Shown here in pieces: positions 33,418-41,645 of a DNA stretch of 64,000 nt. Position numbers and translations under genes: made by a program. The notes under the pieces were generated by a model that was not told the DNA's origin, made no database searches, and saw only the letters and a program-made list of their open reading frames with translations. Source of the stretch: SG-bin9 sp049323835 (lineage in GTDB: Bacteria > Pseudomonadota > Alphaproteobacteria > Rhizobiales > Xanthobacteraceae); assembly GCA_049323835.1 (NCBI GenBank), contig JBMOOJ010000111.1, positions 7,919-71,918 on the forward strand, in the 5' to 3' direction. The first letter of the stretch is position 1. Every line of letters starts with the position of its first letter.

Positions 33418-34883
33418 GGCCCCTTGAAGTAATTGTCCGTAAACGCCGTTTCGCCGGACGTCCTGTCGCGCACCGCGAACCGGATGGAAGACTGCTGGCT
33501 GCCGGGCGATAGATGTGCGCTGACGAACAAGCGGATTTCCGTGGTCTGGTCGGGGCCAATCTCGACGACCGCTTCACTCTTCGAACTCTGGCCCGCGAGG
33601 GACAGGACTGGTGAGTCGAGTCCAGAGATCGAAACCACGAAAGTGCGCGGTTCCAGCGCTTTGTTCGAAAGTCTCACAGTATATGCGTTGCGGACGGAGC
33701 CATCCTTGAGCGTGACAAACATCGGATTGCGTTCGTGCATGACGCTAATCGCAACCTGATGCCGCATGACGAGCGCGGTCAGCATGACCAGACCGACAAC
33801 GGCGATCACACCCATGTAAAGAAACGTGCGGGGGCGGAGCGGACGGAAGATCTCGGGCTGCCCACACTGGCGGCGTTTGACGTTGACATCCGTATCATAG
33901 GCAATAAGCCGCAGCGGCTTGCCGACTTTCTCCATCACGGAATCACACGCATCGATGCAAAGCCCGCATTGGATGCAATCCAGCTGGAGACCGTTGCGGA
34001 TGTCTACCCCGGTCGGACAGACCGCCACACATTGATTGCAGTCGATGCAATCTCCTGCCGGGAGTCCTTCTGATTGCCGCTGCAAGTTGGCCTTCAGCGA
34101 TCCGCGCGGCTCTCCCCGATCGTATCGATACGTCACATTGAGAGCATGTTCATCCGTGAGCGCAGCCTGAATCCGCGGCCACGGGCACATGTAGGTGCAG
34201 ACCTGCTCGCGCATGAAGCCGGCTAGCGAATAGGTCGTGAAGGTCAAGATTGCAATCCAGAGGTAGGCCACCACTGGCGCCTGGAAAGTCGCCAGCTGTT
34301 TTACGAGCGTCGGCGCATCTGTGAAGTAAAGCACCCAGGCGCCGCCCGTCCACCAGGCGATCATCAGCCAGATCGAATGCTTGAGTACTTTCTCGGCAGC
34401 GCGCCGGAGCGTGAGCCCCTCGTTCTGCTTCTTCAAACGCTCGCGCCGGTCGCCCTCGACCAAGCGTTCGATGGCATAGAACAGATCGGTCCATACCGTC
34501 TGCGGGCAGAGGTAACCGCACCAGATGCGGCCGGCAAACGCATTCATCAGGAACAGCGTCATCGCCGCCAGAACCAGAAGCCCGGTGAAATAGTATATCT
34601 CCTGAGGCCAGAGCTCGATGAAGAAGAAGTAGAATCGCTCTCTTGTGAAATCGATCAACACCGCCTGGTTCGGCGCATGCGGTCCACGATCCCAACGCAC
34701 GAACGGCAGCGCATAGTAGATGCCGAGGGTGACGGCGAGCACAATCCACTTGATGGTGCGATACTGCCCGCGAACCGCTTGCGGAAATATCCGCTTCGAT
34801 GGTGCATATAGCGCAACGTCAGCCTCCACGGCAGGCGTTTCGGCTCGGTCCGCCGCACGACTCAATCGCGGATCGGCATTCAC
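33414..34883 (-). CDS. ccoG: cbb3 oxidase accessory protein CcoG (FixG), 4Fe-4S Cu reductase
   Basis: A 489-residue membrane protein with helices in the N-terminal half, GYLCPQTVW and CTYMCPW cysteine pairs, and two ferredoxin motifs CIDCNQCVAVCP and CIQCGLCIDACD. A periplasmic C-terminal domain follows. FixG/CcoG reduces Cu2+ to Cu+ for cbb3 assembly. It begins 2 bp after ccoP, so structural and assembly genes form one operon here. Confidence 0.96.
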   Translation of the reverse strand: MNADPRLSRAADRAETPAVEADVALYAPSKRIFPQAVRGQYRTIKWIVLAVTLGIYYALPFVRWDRGPHAPNQAVLIDFTRERFYFFFIELWPQEIYYFTGLLVLAAMTLFLMNAFAGRIWCGYLCPQTVWTDLFYAIERLVEGDRRERLKKQNEGLTLRRAAEKVLKHSIWLMIAWWTGGAWVLYFTDAPTLVKQLATFQAPVVAYLWIAILTFTTYSLAGFMREQVCTYMCPWPRIQAALTDEHALNVTYRYDRGEPRGSLKANLQRQSEGLPAGDCIDCNQCVAVCPTGVDIRNGLQLDCIQCGLCIDACDSVMEKVGKPLRLIAYDTDVNVKRRQCGQPEIFRPLRPRTFLYMGVIAVVGLVMLTALVMRHQVAISVMHERNPMFVTLKDGSVRNAYTVRLSNKALEPRTFVVSISGLDSPVLSLAGQSSKSEAVVEIGPDQTTEIRLFVSAHLSPGSQQSSIRFAVRDRTSGETAFTDNYFKGP

Positions 34884-34885
34884 TG

Positions 34886-35761
34886 CTATTTCTCCCCACC
34901 GCCCAACGTATGAACGTAAACGCTGAGCGCCTTGACCGTTGCTTCATCAAGCCGGCCGGCCCAACCGGGCATGACTCCACCGCGGCCATTCACCAAACCT
35001 TCGATGATGCTTTCCCTGGACGAACCGTAGAGCCAGATTCTGTCGGTCAGGTTCGGCGCACCGAGCTCTCGTTTGCCCTCGCCCTTGTCGCCATGGCAGG
35101 CGGCGCAGGTATCCGCATAGACCTTGGCGCCCTTCGCCGCGGTTGGCTGCGCGGGCGCCAGATCAGCAAGCTGGCGCACGTAGTCGGTCACCGCTTCGAT
35201 ATCGGCGCGCGGCAGCATTCCGTCGCGCCCGAACGCGGGCATGCTGCCCTGACGCGAAGCCGTATCGCTGAGCCGGACGCCGTGACGGATCGTTGCTTCG
35301 ATGTCAGCGAGTTTTCCACCCCAGAGCCAATCGTCGTCGTTCAGATTCGGATAGCCCTTGAATCCCGCGGCACCGGTGCCGTGGCATGGGGCGCAATTGG
35401 TCCCGAACGCCGGCTTCGCGACCGCGCGGGCGAAAGCGAGCAGCTTCGGATCGCCTGCGATATCCTCAAGCTTTGCGCTCGCGATCTGCGTCATAGTTGC
35501 GCCACGCAACGTGGTCAATTCGGCGAGATCGGCCTTGATGGCTTCGCGTGACTGCCAGCCAAATGCTCCCTTGGTATAGGTCGTGACCAGCGGCCAAGAT
35601 GGGTAGACAATCCAGTAGCCGACCGACCAGACAATGGTGATGTAGAACAACCAAAGCCACCAGCGCGGCAGCGGCGTGTTCAGCTCACGAATACCGTCCC
35701 ACTCGTGGCCCGTCGTCGTCCGGCCGGTGACCTCATCAATATCGGAAGGCGTATCGGTCAT
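34886..35761 (-). CDS. ccoP: cbb3-type cytochrome c oxidase subunit III, diheme CcoP (FixP)
   Basis: A 291-residue membrane-anchored diheme cytochrome c with heme sites CAPCH and CAACH and a membrane helix near residue 35 (PRWWLWLFYITIVWSVGYWI). It relays electrons to CcoO and CcoN. The start is ATG 35761, 7 nt after GGGAGG, two bases after the ccoQ stop. Confidence 0.97.
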   Translation of the reverse strand: MTDTPSDIDEVTGRTTTGHEWDGIRELNTPLPRWWLWLFYITIVWSVGYWIVYPSWPLVTTYTKGAFGWQSREAIKADLAELTTLRGATMTQIASAKLEDIAGDPKLLAFARAVAKPAFGTNCAPCHGTGAAGFKGYPNLNDDDWLWGGKLADIEATIRHGVRLSDTASRQGSMPAFGRDGMLPRADIEAVTDYVRQLADLAPAQPTAAKGAKVYADTCAACHGDKGEGKRELGAPNLTDRIWLYGSSRESIIEGLVNGRGGVMPGWAGRLDEATVKALSVYVHTLGGGEK

Positions 35762-35763
35762 GA

Positions 35764-35919
35764 TCAATCCTCCCGCAGCGGTATCTGGGCAGCGTCGTCG
35801 AACTTGGCCCGGTTCGACGGCCAAAGCGCGTAAGCCAGCGCGATCAGGAACACCGCGACGAAGTATGCGAGCCCCCAGGTCTGGGCGAATTCAGCGAGCG
35901 AGCGATATGCGTTCGACAT
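35764..35919 (-). CDS. ccoQ: cbb3-type oxidase subunit CcoQ (FixQ)
   Basis: A 51-residue single-helix subunit (TWGLAYFVAVFLIALAYALW, then PSNRAKFDDAA). The WPSNRxxFDDAAxxPL pattern is typical of CcoQ, which stabilises the complex. It lies between ccoO and ccoP. Confidence 0.96.
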   Translation of the reverse strand: MSNAYRSLAEFAQTWGLAYFVAVFLIALAYALWPSNRAKFDDAAQIPLRED

Positions 35920-35926
35920 GGAAAAC

Positions 35927-36652
35927 TCAGCGGATGTTGGCTTTGTCGTTGTAAAGCTTGAAGTCGACGAGAGTGCCGAGCGTCTGCAGGTAAGCGATCA
36001 GCGCATCGGCCTCGGTGATTGTGCGGGGATTTCCGTCGAAATCGCGCGATTGGGCCTTCGGATAACGCTTCGAAACGTTGCCTGCGTCTTCGCCTGCCTG
36101 CTCCTTGAGATCAGACGCAGCGTTGGCGATCATGTCCGGCGTGTAGGGCACACCGAGCTTCGACTGGACCTTCAGATCGTCAGCGATGTGCGCATAATCG
36201 AGTTCAGTTCTTGCAAGCCATGGGTAGCCAGGCATCACGGTTCCCGGCACCACTGCTTTGGGCTCGTTCAAATGATCCCGATGCCAGTCGTCGGAGTACT
36301 TGCCGCCGACACGCGCGAGATCGGGGCCCGTGCGTTTCGATCCCCACTGGAATGGACGATCGTACATACTTTCTGCCGCAAGCGAGTAATGGCCGTAGCG
36401 TTCGATCTCGTCGCGCAACGGGCGGATCATCTGCGAATGGCAATTGTAGCAGCCCTCGCGCACGTAGATGTTGCGGCCGGCCAGCTCGAGCGGCGAGTAC
36501 GGCCGCATTCCCAATACTGTCTCGATCGTATTGCGCAGGTAGAAGAGCGGCACGATCTCGACGATGCCGCCAATTGCGATCACGATCAGCACGCCGATCA
36601 CCAGAATGATCGAGTTGCGTTCGAAGATCGCGTGCTTGCTCCAGAGCGACAT
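35927..36652 (-). CDS. ccoO: cbb3-type oxidase subunit II, monoheme CcoO (FixO)
   Basis: A 241-residue membrane-anchored cytochrome c with an N-terminal helix, the heme site CYNCHSQMIRP and the family block GPDLARVGGKYSDDWH. It transfers electrons from CcoP to the CcoN heme b centre. It starts 6 bp after ccoN. Confidence 0.97.
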   Translation of the reverse strand: MSLWSKHAIFERNSIILVIGVLIVIAIGGIVEIVPLFYLRNTIETVLGMRPYSPLELAGRNIYVREGCYNCHSQMIRPLRDEIERYGHYSLAAESMYDRPFQWGSKRTGPDLARVGGKYSDDWHRDHLNEPKAVVPGTVMPGYPWLARTELDYAHIADDLKVQSKLGVPYTPDMIANAASDLKEQAGEDAGNVSKRYPKAQSRDFDGNPRTITEADALIAYLQTLGTLVDFKLYNDKANIR

Positions 36653-36658
36653 GCCGGC

Positions 36659-38311
36659 TTACTCCGCAGGGACGAGCCGAAGGCTCGCCGCAGTTTCGAT
36701 CCGGCTGCTGTTGCGGATCGTCTTGTAGATGTTCCACACCATCAGCAGCGATCCGGACAGAAACAGGATGCCGCCGAGCGCGCGGATGGCGTAGAAGGGA
36801 TGCATCGCCTCGACCGTCTCGATGAAGGAATATTCGAGGAAGCCGAGACTCGTGTACGCGCGCCACATCAGCCCTTGCAGGATTCCCGAGACCCACATCG
36901 CCGAGATGTAGAAGACGATGCCGATGGTCGATATCCAGAAGTGCCAGCTGACGAGGCGCAGCGAATACAGCGTCGTGTTCCAGAGCCACGGAGCGAGACA
37001 GTAGATCGCCCCGAACGAGACGTAGCCGACCCATCCGAGCGCTCCCGAATGAACATGGCCGATCGTCCAATCGGTGTAGTGACTGAGCGAGTTGACCGCC
37101 TTGATCGACATCAGCGGTCCCTCAAAGGTCGCCATGCCGTAGAATGCGACCGACACGACCATCATTCGCAGCACGGGATCGGTGCGCAGCTTGTCCCAGG
37201 CGCCGGACAACGTCATCAGGCCGTTGATCATCCCGCCCCACGAGGGCATCCAGAGCATGATCGAGAACGTCATGCCGAGCGTCTGCGCCCAGTCCGGCAG
37301 CGCCGTGTAGTGAAGATGATGTGGTCCCGCCCAGATGTAGAGGAAGATCAGCGCCCAGAAATGGATGATCGACAGCCGGTACGAATAGACCGGGCGCTCC
37401 ACCCGCTTCGGGATGAAGTAGTACATGATCGCCAGAAAGCCGGCGGTCAGGAAGAAGCCGACGGCATTATGCCCGTACCACCACTGCACCATGGCGTCCT
37501 GGACACCGGCCCAGACGATGTAGGACTTCGGAGAAAAGATCGACACCGGGATCGCGGCATTGTTGCCGATATGCAGGACTGCGATGGTGAGAATGAAAGC
37601 GAGATAGAACCAGTTCGCCACATAGATGTGTGGCTCCTTCCGGCGCATCAGCGTACCGAGGAAGACGAGCAGATAGGCGACCCAGACGGCGGTCAGCCAC
37701 AGATCGGCGTACCATTCCGGTTCGGCATACTCCTTTGACTGCGTGATACCGAGCAGATAGCCGGTTCCCGCGATCAGGATAAAGAAGTTGTAGCCCAGCA
37801 CGACGAACCACGGCGCGATGTAACCGGCAAGCCGCGCGCGACTCGTGCGCTGAACGACGTAAAAGGAAGTCGCGATAAGCACGTTGCCGCCGAAGGCGAA
37901 AATGACAGCCGACGTATGCAGCGGCCGGAGCCGGCCGAACGACAGCCACGGCAGATCGAAATTCAGCTGCGGCCACGCGAGCTCGAGAGCGAGCCACACA
38001 CCCACCGTGAATCCCGCGACACCCCAGAACAGGCTCGCGAGGGTCGCGAACTTGACCGGCCCGAAATTGTAGTTCGGCTTACCGTCAATCTCGAGCGCCG
38101 GCAGCAGCTCGGCTCGGCCGTAGTAATTATTCACGATCGCAAATGCAGCTGCGACGCTTCCGGCGCAGAACAGCAACGCATGAAAAGCGTATTCGGGAGT
38201 GTGCGCGAGCGCAGCGATCATGAGCGTCACGAATGCCAGGACCGCAAACGTCGCCGCCGTGAGTCCCTCGCCCAGCTGCATCGACTTCTGTGATTGTGAT
38301 ATCGCCGCCAT
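36659..38311 (-). CDS. ccoN: cbb3-type cytochrome c oxidase subunit I CcoN (FixN)
   Basis: A 550-residue heme-copper oxidase subunit with about twelve to fourteen helices. Active-site blocks are RPLHTSAVIFAFGGN, VQWWYGHNAVGFF, GPHHLHYTALPDW and IGHVHSGALGW, giving the histidines for low-spin heme b, CuB and heme b3. It reduces oxygen with high affinity at the inner membrane. It is first in a 7.8-kb operon running to ccoS, with a FixK box 69-82 bp before its start. Confidence 0.98.
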   Translation of the reverse strand: MAAISQSQKSMQLGEGLTAATFAVLAFVTLMIAALAHTPEYAFHALLFCAGSVAAAFAIVNNYYGRAELLPALEIDGKPNYNFGPVKFATLASLFWGVAGFTVGVWLALELAWPQLNFDLPWLSFGRLRPLHTSAVIFAFGGNVLIATSFYVVQRTSRARLAGYIAPWFVVLGYNFFILIAGTGYLLGITQSKEYAEPEWYADLWLTAVWVAYLLVFLGTLMRRKEPHIYVANWFYLAFILTIAVLHIGNNAAIPVSIFSPKSYIVWAGVQDAMVQWWYGHNAVGFFLTAGFLAIMYYFIPKRVERPVYSYRLSIIHFWALIFLYIWAGPHHLHYTALPDWAQTLGMTFSIMLWMPSWGGMINGLMTLSGAWDKLRTDPVLRMMVVSVAFYGMATFEGPLMSIKAVNSLSHYTDWTIGHVHSGALGWVGYVSFGAIYCLAPWLWNTTLYSLRLVSWHFWISTIGIVFYISAMWVSGILQGLMWRAYTSLGFLEYSFIETVEAMHPFYAIRALGGILFLSGSLLMVWNIYKTIRNSSRIETAASLRLVPAE

Positions 38312-38379
38312 CCCATTCCCCAGTTTGGCCGGACCTGAAACCAGCAGTCTCTTATTGATGACCTACTCCCTGCTGCGCC

Positions 38380-38393
38380 TTGACCCAGATCAA
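38380..38393. promoter_or_regulatory. FixK/FNR box for ccoNOQPGHIS
   Basis: TTGACCCAGATCAA; on minus TTGAT-CTGG-GTCAA, one mismatch from consensus. Centred at -41.5 it predicts a start site 34 nt before ccoN. Confidence 0.75.
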
Positions 38394-38414
38394 AATCCGC
38401 CAAAGAGCGCACCC

Positions 38415-38428
38415 TTGATGCAAATCAA
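38415..38428. promoter_or_regulatory. FixK/FNR box for the 59-aa peptide and hemN
   Basis: TTGATGCAAATCAA, perfect consensus. On plus it predicts transcription from about 38463, just upstream of the 59-aa gene (38479). Confidence 0.8.
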
Positions 38429-38478
38429 CGTGCAGCGGGCGGGGCTGGCCTAGCATGCTGGAAACTGTCGAGGCCAAG

Positions 38479-38658
38479 ATGATCGAGCGACTGATCGAAT
38501 GGATGCGCGCCTGTCCGCCAGGCGAATCGAGAACGCGGGAAACCGCTTCGGGCGCCGCGCGCAGCGAACCGGAGCGCGAGTGTGTGACCGTTGATCAGAA
38601 AGGCCTGCCGGCATGCTCCGAAGGCGACCCGCGAATCTATTTCGGAGGATGCTGCTGA
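38479..38658 (+). CDS. 59-aa Cys-ending peptide coupled to hemN
   Basis: A 59-residue frame beginning MIERLIEWMRACPPGE and ending RIYFGGCC, with four cysteines including a terminal pair. The start ATG 38479 has GAGG five bases upstream and lies after the predicted FixK start site; an upstream ATG at 38455 would precede it. The TGA stop overlaps the hemN ATG (TGATG), suggesting coupling. No family is recognised. It may bind metal or heme, but that is inference from the cysteines alone. Confidence 0.5.
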   Translation: MIERLIEWMRACPPGESRTRETASGAARSEPERECVTVDQKGLPACSEGDPRIYFGGCC

Positions 38659-40058
38659 TGGCGTTCGTTCGGACGGGTCCTGCGTCAAACGATGAAATCG
38701 TGACCACGGCCATCACGCCGGCTGGCGGTCATCTCCTCGCGGACCTCTTCGAGCAGCGGGTTCCGCGCTACACAAGCTACCCGCCTGCCACGCAGTTCAG
38801 GGCCGATGTCGGCGCCGGCGATTATCACGTCTGGCTATCGGAGCTTGACGAGAACGCCGCGATCTCGCTGTACATCCACGTGCCGTTCTGCGAGAGCCTG
38901 TGCACCTACTGCGGCTGCCATACGACCATCACGCAGGATCCGGCGCGCGTCGCAAGATACGCAGATCTCCTCCGGAAAGAGCTCACGCTTATTGCTTCGG
39001 CGCTCGGCTCTCGCCGCAGGCTGACCCACCTGCATTGGGGTGGTGGAACGCCAACCATGCTCTCGCCCAAGGATTTCATCGGGCTGACGTGCGCGATACG
39101 ATATCATTTCGATGTCGCAAGCGACGCCGAAATCGCGGTTGAGATTGACCCGCGGCATCTGCGCAAGAGCCATGTCGAGGTCTTGGCGGCAGCTGGTATC
39201 AATCGCGCCAGCCTCGGAATTCAGGACTTCGAGCCGGCCGTACAGACGGCGATCAACCGCTTGCAGCCGATTGAGCAAACGGCACAGGCATTGGCGCTGC
39301 TGAGAAAGGTCGGCATCAGTAACATCAACTTTGATCTGATGTACGGCCTGCCGTTTCAGACCGCCGATTCCGTCCGGGCATCCGCTCAAACGGCAGCCGC
39401 TCTTGGCCCCACACGGATCTCGCTGTTCGGGTACGCGCACGTTCCCTGGATGAAGAAGCATCAGCGGCTGATCGACGACGCCACTCTTCCCTCGGCAGCC
39501 GACAGGCTGGACCAGTATCGCGCAGCTTCAACGGTACTTGCTGCTGCGGGATACGTGGCGGTTGGCCTCGATCATTTCGCACGACCTGACGATCCACTTG
39601 CGGGCTTGCTTGCAAACCATTCTGTTCGCCGCAACTTCCAGGGTTACACGTCGGACTCGGCTCCGGCCCTGATCGGCATCGGCGCCTCGGCCATCAGCTT
39701 CTTGCCGCAGGGCTATGTTCAGAACCCTGCGCCTCTCAATCAGTATCGCGGCTCGATCGAAGCCGGACAGTTTGCACAGGTCCGAGGGTTGCGTTTGAGC
39801 GACGAGGACCGGCGCCGTGCGTCGATCATTCAGGATCTCATGTGCCATCTGAGAACAGATCTGCGCAGCGCGGGCCTCCAGCTCAACGAAAGCGAGCAGC
39901 AGCGGCTCGCCGAGCTCGAGAAGCGGGGCTTGCTCACGATCGATGGAGATCGCCTGTCAATCCCCGAACCAATGCGGCCATTCGTGCGAACGGTTTGCGC
40001 AGCGCTCGACCCTTACGTTCCCGCTGGATGCGCCACCAGGCATTCGCTGGCTGTTTAA
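38658..40058 (+). CDS. hemN: Oxygen-independent coproporphyrinogen III oxidase HemN
   Basis: A 466-residue radical-SAM enzyme that decarboxylates coproporphyrinogen III to protoporphyrinogen IX without oxygen, supplying heme for cbb3 oxidase. The cluster motif CESLCTYCGC has Cys78, Cys82, Cys85 and Cys87. GGGTPT and the SRYTSYPPA-like PRYTSYPPAT N-terminal block are present. The start is ATG 38658 with GGAGG upstream. Its FixK box makes it a micro-oxic gene. Confidence 0.95.
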   Translation: MAFVRTGPASNDEIVTTAITPAGGHLLADLFEQRVPRYTSYPPATQFRADVGAGDYHVWLSELDENAAISLYIHVPFCESLCTYCGCHTTITQDPARVARYADLLRKELTLIASALGSRRRLTHLHWGGGTPTMLSPKDFIGLTCAIRYHFDVASDAEIAVEIDPRHLRKSHVEVLAAAGINRASLGIQDFEPAVQTAINRLQPIEQTAQALALLRKVGISNINFDLMYGLPFQTADSVRASAQTAAALGPTRISLFGYAHVPWMKKHQRLIDDATLPSAADRLDQYRAASTVLAAAGYVAVGLDHFARPDDPLAGLLANHSVRRNFQGYTSDSAPALIGIGASAISFLPQGYVQNPAPLNQYRGSIEAGQFAQVRGLRLSDEDRRRASIIQDLMCHLRTDLRSAGLQLNESEQQRLAELEKRGLLTIDGDRLSIPEPMRPFVRTVCAALDPYVPAGCATRHSLAV

Positions 40059-40071
40059 TGCGTCCACGAAA

Positions 40072-40899
40072 TCAGTTGGACAGGAAGAGACTGACCTTGC
40101 TGGTCCTCAGCAGATCATCGGTTACGCCGCCGAGCACAAGCTCTTGCAGCCGGGAATGACCGAACGCGCCCGCGACAATCATGCCTGCTCCGGCATCGGA
40201 CACGAACTGCTTCAGTCTCGCGCTCGTATCGCCTCCCGATTCGAGCGCGACCCAGGTCGCGGATACGCCGCGACGTTCGAGCCAGCGTCGCAAGTCGTCA
40301 AGTCGGCCCGCGGCAACCGTCGAGTCCGCCCGCCCCTCAGACACCTCCACGATCGATACTTCCTTCGCCAATTTGAGAAGCGGGATCGCGTCCAGAACGG
40401 CGCGCCGCGCTTCGCGAGTGTCTTTCCATGCGACTACAACGTGGCGCAGGTCAAGGAATGCGACCGAGGAAGGAATCACAATGACCGGGCGTCCGGCTGC
40501 GACCAGAAGGCTGTCGAGACTTGCCGTCGCGAACGGGTCGGAGAACACGCTGCGTGTTGCGGGCACGATGAGAACGTCGGCGGCTCTGGACTGTTCGCAG
40601 AGATAGTCGAGAGGCCGGCGGAGATCCGAGCGCCATTCGATCGCCGCGTCGGCGCCGCGCATCTGCCTTTCAAAGAGCTCCCGCAATTCGGACAAGCCGA
40701 CCTGAACCTCGGCACGCATCTGCTCGAGCAGCAACTGGGCTTCGCGCCCCTCCATGAAGTAGGTCGGAGGACTGACGTCGGCTGCAGCAATCCCGATGAC
40801 ACCGGAACCGGTCCGCGACGCGAGATCGCGGGCGATACCAACAATGTTCTCGTTGGCCGCTCCTGGCGCCAAGTAGGCCATGATTGCGCGATAGCTCAT
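40072..40899 (-). CDS. Universal stress protein, tandem UspA domains
   Basis: A 275-residue protein with two Usp domains. The second has the ATP-loop-like GAFGHSRLQELVLGGVTDDLL, and the first has VPATRS. Usp tandem proteins are commonly induced under low oxygen by Fnr-type factors. It starts at ATG 40899 with GGAGGTG upstream and converges with hemN. A FixK box lies 51-64 bp upstream. Confidence 0.9.
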   Translation of the reverse strand: MSYRAIMAYLAPGAANENIVGIARDLASRTGSGVIGIAAADVSPPTYFMEGREAQLLLEQMRAEVQVGLSELRELFERQMRGADAAIEWRSDLRRPLDYLCEQSRAADVLIVPATRSVFSDPFATASLDSLLVAAGRPVIVIPSSVAFLDLRHVVVAWKDTREARRAVLDAIPLLKLAKEVSIVEVSEGRADSTVAAGRLDDLRRWLERRGVSATWVALESGGDTSARLKQFVSDAGAGMIVAGAFGHSRLQELVLGGVTDDLLRTSKVSLFLSN

Positions 40900-40949
40900 T
40901 TTCAGCACCTCCAAGGAACCGGACATTGAAGGAAAGCCGGATGGGGGCA

Positions 40950-40963
40950 TTGATTGAGATCAA
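40950..40963. promoter_or_regulatory. FixK/FNR box for the UspA gene
   Basis: TTGATTGAGATCAA, perfect consensus. It predicts transcription on minus from about 40915, 16 nt before the Usp start. Confidence 0.8.
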
Positions 40964-40974
40964 TCGCGGAGCTT

Positions 40975-40988
40975 TTGATTGATATCAA
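40975..40988. promoter_or_regulatory. FixK/FNR box for the cytochrome c gene
   Basis: TTGATTGATATCAA, perfect consensus, 25 bp from the Usp box. On plus it predicts transcription from about 41023, 32 nt before the cytochrome start. Confidence 0.8.
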
Positions 40989-41054
40989 GGACGAATATCC
41001 TGCTGAAGCCCATTGTCGCGACGCTCACAGGATCAGCGCCCAGGATCATTGCCC

Positions 41055-41378
41055 ATGAGATCGCTTGCCGTCATCATCGCATTTGCTCTAACAGCGGCGT
41101 CCGCAGACGCTGCGGTGCTGACAGCGGCTCAGCAGCGGGGGCAGGCCTTTGCCCGAACAAACTGTGGAGGGTGTCACTCGATCGATCGCGCTTCGCCGAG
41201 TCCACTGGCCATAGCTCCGCCCTTTCGCTCCCTGCATCTCAAGTATCCTGTCGAAATGCTCGAGGAAGCGCTGGCGGAAGGCATCATGACCGGCCATCCA
41301 ACCATGCCGGAATTTCAGCTGGAACCCGATCAGATCAACGATCTTATTGCGTTCCTAAAGAGCTTTCAGACGCGATGA
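41055..41378 (+). CDS. Small periplasmic cytochrome c
   Basis: A 107-residue protein with a signal peptide (MRSLAVIIAFALTAASADA) and one heme site CGGCH, with a likely Met ligand in HPTMPEF. It is class I-like and probably a soluble electron donor to cbb3 oxidase, a role inferred from the shared FixK control. The ribosome site is weak. A short stem (CGCCC-AATC-GGGCG, 41381-41394) follows the stop. Confidence 0.88.
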   Translation: MRSLAVIIAFALTAASADAAVLTAAQQRGQAFARTNCGGCHSIDRASPSPLAIAPPFRSLHLKYPVEMLEEALAEGIMTGHPTMPEFQLEPDQINDLIAFLKSFQTR

Positions 41379-41417
41379 TGCGCCCAATCGGGCGACAGAC
41401 AAATCAGGACACCGCAA

Positions 41418-41630
41418 ATGCGCTACTTCTTCGATGAGATCAGCAAGATCCGGATCAGCGACATCCGCGGACGCGAATTCAATCATAATGAAGCGGCGAT
41501 CGCTCATGCACGCCGCCTCGCCGCTGATATTCGCTCGCTCGAAACGGCAGCCGAGCGCCGCAATCTCAGCATCCATGTCCATAGCGAGTATGGCAACGCG
41601 ATCCACGAGGAGAGAGTATTCGGCGAATAG
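41418..41630 (+). CDS. DUF6894 family protein
   Basis: A 70-residue protein beginning MRYFFDEISKIRISDIRG and containing NHNEAAIAHARRLAADI, the layout of DUF6894, a small family common in Bradyrhizobiaceae. Function is unknown. It follows the cytochrome by 39 bp on the same strand and may be in the same transcript. Confidence 0.75.
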   Translation: MRYFFDEISKIRISDIRGREFNHNEAAIAHARRLAADIRSLETAAERRNLSIHVHSEYGNAIHEERVFGE

Positions 41631-41645
41631 GCGCGCCACTTCCCG

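Noticed and set aside
35918..37738. A 606-codon open frame on plus, antisense to ccoN and ccoO
   Set aside because: The translation is rich in Arg, His and Asp with no domain pattern, and the opposite strand encodes clear cbb3 subunits. It is a GC-bias shadow.
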